A DNA stretch of 7,642 nucleotides from Pyrinomonadaceae bacterium (GTDB lineage Bacteria; Acidobacteriota; Blastocatellia; Pyrinomonadales; Pyrinomonadaceae). The notes under the pieces are model-generated. The model was not told the origin of the DNA. It saw only the letters and a program-made list of their open reading frames with translations, and searched no databases. A program made the position numbers and the translations under genes. Shown here in pieces: positions 1 to 4,884 of the stretch (its first letter is position 1; every line of letters begins with the position of its first letter). The DNA lies in contig JACCRA010000504.1 in NCBI GenBank assembly GCA_013813825.1, forward strand, positions 1 to 7,642. Reading direction: 5' to 3'.

Positions 1-3
1 AGT

Positions 4-17
4 CAGTGGTCCGTTGT
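4..17. repeat. Heptad repeat, left arm (partial, cut by window edge)
   Basis: CAGTGGT (4-10) followed by the degenerate CCGTTGT (11-17). It is preceded by AGT, which is probably the end of another unit outside the window. The unit CAGTNNT is the reverse complement of the ANNACTG-type unit found at 75-109, so this looks like the opposite arm of one inverted element. Only about two units are visible, so this arm on its own is weak. The better-preserved pair at 4693-4829 supports the reading. Confidence 0.4.
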
Positions 18-74
18 TTCTGTGCTACTCGATCTTAGGCATTACATTTTCATCTAATTTGTTATCGATCACAA

Positions 75-109
75 ACTACTGACTACTGACCACTAACTAC
101 TGACAACTT
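75..109. repeat. Tandem heptanucleotide repeat, right arm, upstream of dusB
   Basis: Five consecutive 7-base units in perfect register: ACTACTG, ACTACTG, ACCACTA, ACTACTG, ACAACTT. It resembles the short tandemly repeated repetitive (STRR) sequences described in cyanobacteria. The array stops four bases before the dusB ATG, so it occupies the place where a promoter-proximal leader and Shine-Dalgarno sequence would lie. Related units occur in both orientations between rpsO and pnp. The function is unknown. Confidence 0.8.
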
Positions 110-113
110 TTTT

Positions 114-1178
114 ATGAAAATTCGCGACATTGTGATTAACCCGCCGCTCGTGCTGTCGCCGATGGCGGGCGTGACGGACGTAGCGTTCCGCGGCTTGTTG
201 AAGCGGCGCGGCGGGATCGGTCTAACCGTCTCGGAGTTTATTTCGGTCGAAGGCTTAACGAGAAACAACCCGAAGTCGAAACGGCAGATGCGGTTTTACG
301 ATTATGAGCGGCCGTTCGCGGTGCAGATTTTCGGCGGGCAGCCCGAACGAATGCGGATAGCGGCGGAGATGGCCGAAGAAGTCGGTGCGGACATCCTCGA
401 CGTGAACTGCGGTTGCCCCGCGCCAAAGGTGGTCAAGCACGGCGGCGGCTCCGGCTTGCTGCGCGATTTACCGCGTCTCGAAACGATCCTGAAGGGGATC
501 AAGCAGGCGATTACAATCCCTTTAACGATCAAAATTCGCGCGGGTTATTACGACAACCACATCAACGCGGTCGAGACGGCGAAGGTCGCCGAACAGTGCG
601 GCGTCGAGCACATCGCGCTCCACGGCCGCACGAAAGAGCAGGGCTACAAGGGACGCGCTGATTGGGACTTGGTGCGGCAGATTAAAGAGACTGTCAAAGT
701 GCCGGTTTCCGGCAGCGGCGACGTAGTGACGATTGAGGACGCCTTCGCGCGCTGGCGCGAGACGAAGTGCGACGGCATTTTGATCGGGCGCGGCGCGATG
801 GCGAATCCGTGGATTTTCCGGCAGATCGAAGACACCTTAGCCGGGCGCGAGCCGTTTCAGCCGACGCTCGCGGACAAGCGCGACATCCTGCTCGAATACT
901 TCGAGTTGCTACGCGCCGACATGCCAGAACTGCCCGCCATCGGGCGCATGAAGCAACTCGCGGGACAGTTCACGCGCGGACTCACGGGCGGCTCGCGCTT
1001 CCGTCAGGTCATTTATCATTCGCATTCGGTGAGCGAAGTGCTCGAACGCATCGAAGACTATTTCGAGACCATTGCGGCCGGCCGCACGTACATCGGCGAA
1101 AGCGATGGCGACGCCATGAGCGACACTGGAGAAGCGCCCGCGCTCGACTCGTGCGAGGCGGCGACTGTCGAAGTTTAA
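114..1178 (+). CDS. dusB: tRNA-dihydrouridine synthase (DusB-type)
   Basis: This flavoenzyme reduces specific uridines in the tRNA D-loop to dihydrouridine, using FMN and NAD(P)H, in the cytoplasm. The 354-aa product shows the Dus TIM-barrel motifs in order: the FMN-binding LSPMAGVTD near residues 14-22; the active-site NCGCP at 98-102 with the catalytic Cys at 101, followed by KVVKHGGGSGLL; KIRAGY at 140-145; HGRTKEQGYKG at 170-180; and the FMN-phosphate segments SGSGD (199-203) and GILIGRGAM (221-229). The C-terminal helical domain continues to about residue 325. The last 30 or so residues are acidic, low in complexity and probably disordered. The start fits the family, whose N-terminus is typically MKI..., but no Shine-Dalgarno sequence is visible, because repeats lie directly upstream. 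Length is normal for the family. The subtype DusB is favoured over DusA or DusC by the KVVKHGGGSGLL motif, without a tree. Confidence 0.95.
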   Translation: MKIRDIVINPPLVLSPMAGVTDVAFRGLLKRRGGIGLTVSEFISVEGLTRNNPKSKRQMRFYDYERPFAVQIFGGQPERMRIAAEMAEEVGADILDVNCGCPAPKVVKHGGGSGLLRDLPRLETILKGIKQAITIPLTIKIRAGYYDNHINAVETAKVAEQCGVEHIALHGRTKEQGYKGRADWDLVRQIKETVKVPVSGSGDVVTIEDAFARWRETKCDGILIGRGAMANPWIFRQIEDTLAGREPFQPTLADKRDILLEYFELLRADMPELPAIGRMKQLAGQFTRGLTGGSRFRQVIYHSHSVSEVLERIEDYFETIAAGRTYIGESDGDAMSDTGEAPALDSCEAATVEV

Positions 1179-1191
1179 GGGAGAGGGACCA

Positions 1192-1371
1192 ATGAACGAG
1201 AAAGCAACTGACAGGCGGCGAGACGATCTTGTTGAGCGTGACCGAGCCGACGAAACGGGCGACATAGCCGCACCGGACGCGCCCACATCCATCGAAGAGA
1301 ACGATGGCATGAGCACCATTCTCAGCGACGGCGAGCCAGTTGATGGTGTACAGGAAAACGCGAGCGAGTAG
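1192..1371 (+). CDS. Small acidic protein of unknown function (59 aa)
   Basis: A 59-codon ORF begins 13 bases after the dusB stop. A strong purine-rich ribosome binding site (GGGAGAGGG, 1179-1187) lies four bases before the ATG, far better than anything in front of dusB. The product begins MNEKATDRRRDDLVERDRAD. It holds about 18 Asp/Glu against 6 Arg/Lys, has no Cys, and no membrane segment or signal peptide, so it is probably disordered. I do not recognise the family. Position and spacing suggest co-transcription and perhaps translational coupling with dusB. It converges on the 112-aa minus-strand gene with only 11 bases between the stops and no visible terminator. It could be a lineage-specific small protein or a chance ORF; the ribosome binding site favours a real gene. 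Confidence 0.55.
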   Translation: MNEKATDRRRDDLVERDRADETGDIAAPDAPTSIEENDGMSTILSDGEPVDGVQENASE

Positions 1372-1382
1372 CCGTCAAGGAC

Positions 1383-1721
1383 TCACACGGCGGCGGCGGG
1401 CGACGATAATTTGCTCATCTCTTCTAACAGTCTCTGGGTCAGCGCGATGTGTTCCCTCAACTTCTCTTTCGTGCGCGCCGACGTAAGGCAGTTTTCCAGA
1501 TCGGCATCAAGCGTCTCAATCGCGGCAAGCATCTCGGACGCGCGTTTCGCGACGTATGACAAATCGCCGCCGAGCGCCGCGAGGCCAATCTGGTAAACGG
1601 ATTGATGCTCGAGTTCGTAAATTATGTGCTCAACCGAAAGCTCAACGACGGGCAGACAAATGTCCGGCGCTCGTTGCCAGTCATGCCACGCTCTAATGAA
1701 ACTTTTCGGAAGAGGCGTCAT
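1383..1721 (-). CDS. Hypothetical helical protein (112 aa)
   Basis: I do not recognise this family. The product begins MTPLPKSFIRAWHDWQRAPD. It looks almost wholly alpha-helical: an aromatic N-terminus with two Trp, then an amphipathic stretch around EHIIYELEHQSVYQIGLAAL (about residues 31-50), then charged helices that could form a bundle. There is no signal peptide or transmembrane segment. An in-frame TGA stands directly before the ATG, so the start cannot lie further upstream. There is no good Shine-Dalgarno sequence, which suggests dependence on translation of the 83-aa gene ending 34 bases upstream. It is the last gene of the minus-strand cluster after Uma2. Codon use resembles its neighbours. 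Confidence 0.6.
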   Translation of the reverse strand: MTPLPKSFIRAWHDWQRAPDICLPVVELSVEHIIYELEHQSVYQIGLAALGGDLSYVAKRASEMLAAIETLDADLENCLTSARTKEKLREHIALTQRLLEEMSKLSSPAAAV

Positions 1722-1755
1722 TCACAGATTCGCGCGGACTGATCCGCATTCAGCA

Positions 1756-2007
1756 TCAATTCAACGCTTCTATTTCGGCTTCCAGTGCGGTGAGTGTGCG
1801 CCGGAGCATCTCGCGGTGGGCAGGATTAGTGGCGCGCTCTAATTGGTCCAGCGTGTGCGAGCGTGACAAGCGGAGAGACTCCAAACGCTCGCGGCGGGCG
1901 CGGACTTCCGGCGATTGCTCGAAGGCGGGCGCGGACGCTTCAAGCGCACGGCGCTCGGCCTCTTGTTGTTGGTCTTCAACCGCTTTACTTTCCCACCCTC
2001 TTGCCAT
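1756..2007 (-). CDS. Small charged helical protein (83 aa, MARGWESK-type)
   Basis: The open frame extends to an ATG at 2079, but the Met at 2007 is the likely start. It has a near-perfect ribosome binding site (GGAGGAG, complement of 2012-2018) four bases upstream. The longer version would add a Cys/Arg-rich tail and overlap the 3' end of the Uma2 gene. The product begins MARGWESKAVEDQQQEAERR and continues as a very charged, probably coiled-coil helix rich in Glu, Arg, Gln and Leu. There is no membrane segment and no known catalytic motif. From memory, the MARGWESK start recurs in small uncharacterised acidobacterial proteins; I cannot verify this here. It lies 16 bases downstream of the Uma2 stop and upstream of the 112-aa gene, so the three probably share a transcript. 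The function is unknown. Confidence 0.75.
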   Translation of the reverse strand: MARGWESKAVEDQQQEAERRALEASAPAFEQSPEVRARRERLESLRLSRSHTLDQLERATNPAHREMLRRTLTALEAEIEALN

Positions 2008-2023
2008 GTCGCTCCTCCGCGCT

Positions 2024-2626
2024 TTACTGCCACAACGGCGCAAGGTTGAGGACGAAGCCGGGCAGCAGCGGATCGCCACTGATATGTTCCGGGTTGTCTA
2101 GTTGTTCGACCGGCGCGCCGGGACGGTAGAGATACACCTTCCGCGCCGCCGGGTCGATGAGCCAGCCGAGTTGTGCGCCGTTCTCGATGTACTCTTGCAT
2201 CTTCTGCTGCAAGGCGGCCAGAGAATCGGTGCGCGAGCGCAATTCAATAACGAAGTCGGGGCAGAGCGGCGGAAACCGTTCTTGCTCCTTTGCGGTGAGC
2301 GCGTCCCAACGCTCGCGGCGCACCCATGCCACATCGGGCGAGCGTTCGGCCCCGTTCGGTAGCGTGAAGCCGGTTGAGGAGTCGAAGCCTTTACCTGTGC
2401 CGTCGGCCTCAACCCAAACTCCGAATTTAGTGGTTAAATAGAAGTTGCGTTCGCCAGTTTTTCCTCCGGTTGGGGGCATGATGATGAGGTCTCCGTTTTT
2501 CGTGCGTTCGATTCGCACGTCGCGGTTGGCTTGGCAGAATTCGAAGAAGTCGTCGTCGTCGAGTTTTCGCAACACCGCCTCGAAGTGCAAAACGAGCGGC
2601 TTTTGCTCGGTGATGAATGTGGACAT
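2024..2626 (-). CDS. Uma2 family (DUF820) PD-(D/E)XK nuclease-like protein
   Basis: This is a 200-aa protein of the Uma2/DUF820 family, a restriction-endonuclease-like fold common in cyanobacteria and some other phyla, whose biological role is not established. Visible family marks are an N-terminal helical part with DDDDFFEFCQANRDVRIER (about 23-41), the strand-turn DLIIMPPTGG (46-55), SPDVAWV with Asp98, PDFVIELRSRTDS with Asp124 and Glu128 (the likely metal-binding set), a helix around QQKMQEYIENGAQLGWLID, and the terminal strand KVYLYRPG. The frame is open to an ATG at 2704. I prefer the Met at 2626 (MSTFITEQKP) because it gives the usual family length, has GGGAGAC 11 bases upstream, and leaves the palindromes at 2661-2707 outside the gene. 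The next gene begins 16 bases past its stop. Endonuclease activity is an inference from the fold. Confidence 0.88.
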   Translation of the reverse strand: MSTFITEQKPLVLHFEAVLRKLDDDDFFEFCQANRDVRIERTKNGDLIIMPPTGGKTGERNFYLTTKFGVWVEADGTGKGFDSSTGFTLPNGAERSPDVAWVRRERWDALTAKEQERFPPLCPDFVIELRSRTDSLAALQQKMQEYIENGAQLGWLIDPAARKVYLYRPGAPVEQLDNPEHISGDPLLPGFVLNLAPLWQ

Positions 2627-2660
2627 AGCTTTTAATCGTCTCCCGTCGGGCCTGTGAAGC

Positions 2661-2676
2661 GTGTTGATGATAACAC
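2661..2676. promoter_or_regulatory. Imperfect palindrome upstream of the Uma2 gene (possible operator)
   Basis: GTGTT (2661-2665) and AACAC (2672-2676) flank GATGAT, about 35 bases before the preferred Uma2 start. A second, longer palindrome lies 15 bases further upstream. The spacing and position fit regulator binding or an RNA hairpin in the Uma2 leader, but five-base arms are short and could arise by chance. Confidence 0.25.
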
Positions 2677-2691
2677 TTGAGGTCGCGCCGC

Positions 2692-2707
2692 CGCGTGACA
2701 TCACGCG
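2692..2707. promoter_or_regulatory. 16-base palindrome between the NADH dehydrogenase and Uma2 genes
   Basis: CGCGTGACATCACGCG consists of two perfect 7-base inverted arms around CA. It lies in the 114-base gap between the NADH dehydrogenase stop (2741) and the Uma2 start (2626). It could be an operator for the Uma2 operon or a small hairpin after the upstream gene. There is no T-tract on the minus strand after it, so it is not a standard intrinsic terminator. Confidence 0.35.
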
Positions 2708-2740
2708 CCGATAGGCTCTGCGATTCCAGCGCTGCCCGCT

Positions 2741-3967
2741 TCAGAGTCCGAGCGGGCGCGGCGACTTGCCGCCGAGGAACCAACTGCTGCCAACCTTCAA
2801 GCGGTGCTGCCATGTGGGTAGCCGTTGGGTGTAGAGCGCGAAGCGCGCTTGACGGGCGAGCACGCCGCTCACTACCCGGCCGCCGGCCAGCACCGCCGCG
2901 TTCTCCGTGCCGAGACTAAGGGCTTCGCCCAACGCGACGAACTCTCTGGTCACTAGCGGGCGGCCTTCGAGCAACGCGCGGACGTTTTTGGCGACGAGGT
3001 CAGATTCCTGAAAAGCTAATTGCGCTGTCCCGGCGAGGATCGGCGCGACGTCCGGGGCGAGTGCGATGTCGCCGAGCGCGAAGACATTCTCGTGGCCTTG
3101 CACCCGCAGCGTCGGTTCGACGATGACGAGGCCGCGCCGATCTTTAGGAACGTGCAGTTCCTCGATGAACGGGTTGACGCGCACACCGGCCGTCCACACG
3201 ACGCCCGCAGTTTTAATTTCCGTCTCCACGCCGCCGTGTTCGATGCGGACACCGTCTGCTAGGACGCTGACGACGCGGGTGCCGGTGTGGACTTCGACGC
3301 GCGCGTCGCTCAAAGCTTTTTCGACCACCGCGCGCATCTCCTCGTCCATGCCGGGCACCACCTGCTGGCCCATCTCCACAACGAGTACGCGCGGTTCGCC
3401 ACGCAAACCGCGCCGGCGGAAACCCTCGCGGAGCAGGTCGCTCATCTTGGTCGCCAGTTCGACGCCGCTCGCTCCCGCGCCAACGACAGCGAAGGTGGCC
3501 GCGTCGCGCGTGTCCTGCGGTGCGGCATCGGGCGGGATGCGGTCGAGTGTGTCCGTCATGCGACGGCGGAGATCGTCCGCGTGGCGGATTTTGCGGAACG
3601 GCAGCGCATGTTCTGTCGCGCCTTCGATGCCCCAAAAGTTAGTGACGCCGCCGACTCCCAGCACCAACATGTCGTAAGCGAAGCGCCGCACGCGCCCCGC
3701 CACTTCCACCTCGCGCCTCGCGAAATCCACTTCCGTCGCCGCGCCTTGAACGAAGCGGATGCGGTCGTCAATCAGTTCCTTGTAGTGCGGCGCGATGTGC
3801 CACGCCTCGACCTCGCCGCTCAGGTATTCGTAAAGCATCGGCGCGAACAGGAAATGATCCTCATTGCTGACGAGCGTCACCTCGCCGGCCGTCATCAGTT
3901 CGAGCGCGGTGAATAGTCCGCCAAAACCACCGCCGACGATCAGGATGCGCGCCTTTGTGTCTGCCAT
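2741..3967 (-). CDS. ndh: Type II NADH:quinone oxidoreductase (NDH-2)
   Basis: This single-subunit flavoprotein passes electrons from NADH to quinone at the inner face of the cytoplasmic membrane without pumping protons. In the 408-aa product the FAD-binding site is ILIVGGGFGGL (8-18). A second Rossmann motif, VVGAGASGVELA (161-172), ends its second strand in LVVEMG with Glu198, which suits NADH over NADPH. VFALGDIA (295-302) is the second FAD contact. AQLAFQ (315-320) matches the AQxAxQ quinone-site motif of NDH-2. The C-terminus is amphipathic (about 370-398) and probably gives peripheral membrane attachment; no true transmembrane helix is seen. The ATG has AGGGAGA (complement of 3976-3982) eight bases upstream, and length is normal. 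It is co-directional with the Uma2 cluster but separated by 114 bases, so co-transcription is uncertain. A related pyridine nucleotide-disulfide oxidoreductase is the main alternative. Confidence 0.9.
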   Translation of the reverse strand: MADTKARILIVGGGFGGLFTALELMTAGEVTLVSNEDHFLFAPMLYEYLSGEVEAWHIAPHYKELIDDRIRFVQGAATEVDFARREVEVAGRVRRFAYDMLVLGVGGVTNFWGIEGATEHALPFRKIRHADDLRRRMTDTLDRIPPDAAPQDTRDAATFAVVGAGASGVELATKMSDLLREGFRRRGLRGEPRVLVVEMGQQVVPGMDEEMRAVVEKALSDARVEVHTGTRVVSVLADGVRIEHGGVETEIKTAGVVWTAGVRVNPFIEELHVPKDRRGLVIVEPTLRVQGHENVFALGDIALAPDVAPILAGTAQLAFQESDLVAKNVRALLEGRPLVTREFVALGEALSLGTENAAVLAGGRVVSGVLARQARFALYTQRLPTWQHRLKVGSSWFLGGKSPRPLGL

Positions 3968-4202
3968 ATCATGTGTCTCCCTGCCGTTATCGATTTGGCG
4001 AGCATGGTAGCAAAGAACGATTGGACGCGCACCTTAGTCAATCACGCCGGAGAAAATAGAGTTGTCCGCTCGTCCCGGCCGCGCCATGAGGCTCGCTGGA
4101 CAGTGTCGTAAACGGCGTGTTAAGTTCCTCGGCGATGTATTAACTCTTGCGGTTGCCTGAGATACGGGCGGACTGCGGTCTGGGAGGGCCATCTAGAGCA
4201 GT
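3968..4202. promoter_or_regulatory. Divergent intergenic region between ndh and rpsO
   Basis: This 235-base gap must hold promoters for both ndh (minus) and rpsO (plus), since the genes diverge. I see no strong -35/-10 pair. The best -10-like site for rpsO is TATTAA at 4138-4143, preceded by TG, without a convincing -35. GGGAGGG at 4182-4188 is probably the rpsO ribosome binding site, but at 14 bases from the ATG it is further away than usual. That leaves room for leader structure: S15 represses its own mRNA in several bacteria. No known S15 leader fold was recognised here. Confidence 0.4.
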
Positions 4203-4469
4203 ATGTTAGATAGGGAATCGAAGGAAACAATCGTCGGGAATTACCGCACGCACGAGGGCGATACGGGATCGCCGCAAGTGCAGGTCGCGCTCTTAACCGA
4301 GCGCATTAACCAGTTGACCGAGCATTTCAAGACGCACAAGAAAGACAACCATTCGCGGCGGGGCCTGCTCAAGATGGTCTCACAGCGGCGCAGCCTGCTT
4401 GACTACCTCAAACGTCGGGACATTGAGCAGTATCACCAGCTAATCGGCCGCCTCGGCTTACGCCGTTAA
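4203..4469 (+). CDS. rpsO: 30S ribosomal protein S15
   Basis: S15 is a primary binder of 16S rRNA. It attaches to the three-way junction of helices 20-22, nucleates assembly of the central domain and forms intersubunit bridge B4. The 88-aa product is full length and highly conserved: [16 protein letters not shown] at 20-35, [19 protein letters not shown] at 45-63, LLDYLKRRD at 65-73, and the terminal RLGLRR. The RNA-contacting residues Thr21, Gly22, Gln27, His41, Asp48 and Ser51 are all present. The start agrees with family length. It is followed by pnp, the gene order found in many bacteria. S15 autoregulation is known in other species; the long spacing to its ribosome binding site would permit this but does not show it. 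Confidence 0.98.
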   Translation: MLDRESKETIVGNYRTHEGDTGSPQVQVALLTERINQLTEHFKTHKKDNHSRRGLLKMVSQRRSLLDYLKRRDIEQYHQLIGRLGLRR

Positions 4470-4650
4470 GCCAATTCGGAGGGCGGCTGTTTCGCGCTCT
4501 AACTGACACTTGACAAGGGGAAGTCGAATCCCTTTCACCCACATCCTCGCGCCCGTCTCGACAAGCCGGGTGGCAGTGCCGAACGTGACGGCGCCGACTG
4601 CCGCCAACGGGGGCGCGAGTCCGAAAGCCTGTAGCAAGGTTAAGCAACAT

Positions 4651-4699
4651 GGCGGCGACGAGCTTCACGTCTGGAGGCTTGTCGCCGTCTTTCAGTTTT
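4651..4699 (+). terminator. Strong hairpin with U-rich tail after rpsO (terminator or processing site)
   Basis: Positions 4651-4666 pair without interruption with 4674-4689 (16 bp, three of them G-U) around the 7-base loop ACGTCTG. TTTCAGTTTT (4690-4699) follows directly. This suits an intrinsic terminator for rpsO, although it lies 181 bases past the stop codon. A long perfect stem before pnp could equally serve as an RNase III cleavage site: in E. coli the pnp leader carries such a stem, used for PNPase autoregulation. The T-run is broken by CAG, so termination may be partial and allow read-through into pnp. Confidence 0.7.
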
Positions 4700-4724
4700 C
4701 AGTCATCAGTAGTCAGTAATTCAG
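4693..4724. repeat. Heptad repeat, left arm (CAGTNNT units)
   Basis: Four 7-base units in register, CAGTTTT, CAGTCAT, CAGTAGT and CAGTAAT (4693-4720), then TCAG. They are the reverse complement of the ANNACTG units at 4793-4829 and at 75-102. The first unit overlaps the U-rich tail of the preceding hairpin, so the repeat abuts or forms part of the rpsO terminator. Confidence 0.75.
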
Positions 4725-4792
4725 CCAGAGCCGTGAGGCGTGCAATGGGCGCTTCGACGTTTGACGAGATGCGGCGGGGCTGAGTCACGTTC

Positions 4793-4829
4793 CTTACTGA
4801 CTTTGCTGATCACTGACTTCTGATTACTT
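4793..4829. repeat. Heptad repeat, right arm (ANNACTG units), upstream of pnp
   Basis: Units CTTACTG, a 9-base ACTTTGCTG, ATCACTG, ACTTCTG and ATTACTT. The orientation is opposite to the arm at 4693-4724, from which it is separated by 68 bases of unrelated GC-rich sequence. The two arms could pair imperfectly in RNA or single-stranded DNA. The arrangement matches the partial element in front of dusB, where a left arm at the window edge faces a right arm at 75-109. Confidence 0.7.
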
Positions 4830-4884
4830 GCGCGTGCGCGGATGAGACGCGCCCGTTTGAATAGTCTTCGAAGGAGACACGCAT

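Larger units (their letters stand above)
4470..4884. other. rpsO-pnp intergenic region (415 bases)
   Basis: I see no convincing gene here; the short frames in it have no ribosome binding site and an out-of-frame composition. From left to right it holds an unremarkable GC-rich stretch (4470-4650) with a weak hairpin (AAGGG/CCCTT around 4515-4543), a strong 16-bp hairpin with a U-rich tail (4651-4699), the left arm of a heptad repeat (4693-4724), a GC-rich spacer, the right arm (4793-4829), and the pnp leader with its ribosome binding site. The gap is long for an rpsO-pnp pair and suggests separate control of the two genes. Confidence 0.7.

Noticed and set aside
75..109. CRISPR-like array
   Set aside because: The repeats are direct 7-base units without spacers, and there are no cas genes in the window.
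2008..2079. N-terminal extension of the 83-aa gene to the ATG at 2079
   Set aside because: It would overlap the Uma2 3' end and add a Cys/Arg/Ser-rich segment; the internal Met at 2007 has GGAGGAG at ideal spacing.
2627..2704. N-terminal extension of the Uma2 gene to the ATG at 2704
   Set aside because: The extra 26 residues are not family-like and would be encoded across two palindromes; the Met at 2626 gives the usual length.
3287..3916. 209-codon plus-strand frame over the NADH dehydrogenase gene
   Set aside because: It is opposite a clear NDH-2 coding sequence and shows no start signal or recognisable motif.
4408..4668. 86-codon minus-strand frame over the end of rpsO
   Set aside because: It overlaps the conserved S15 C-terminus and has an Arg-rich, out-of-frame composition.
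4510..4719. 69-codon frame between rpsO and pnp
   Set aside because: It starts at TTG with no ribosome binding site, reads through the terminator-like hairpin and into the heptad repeat, and has no family-like sequence.
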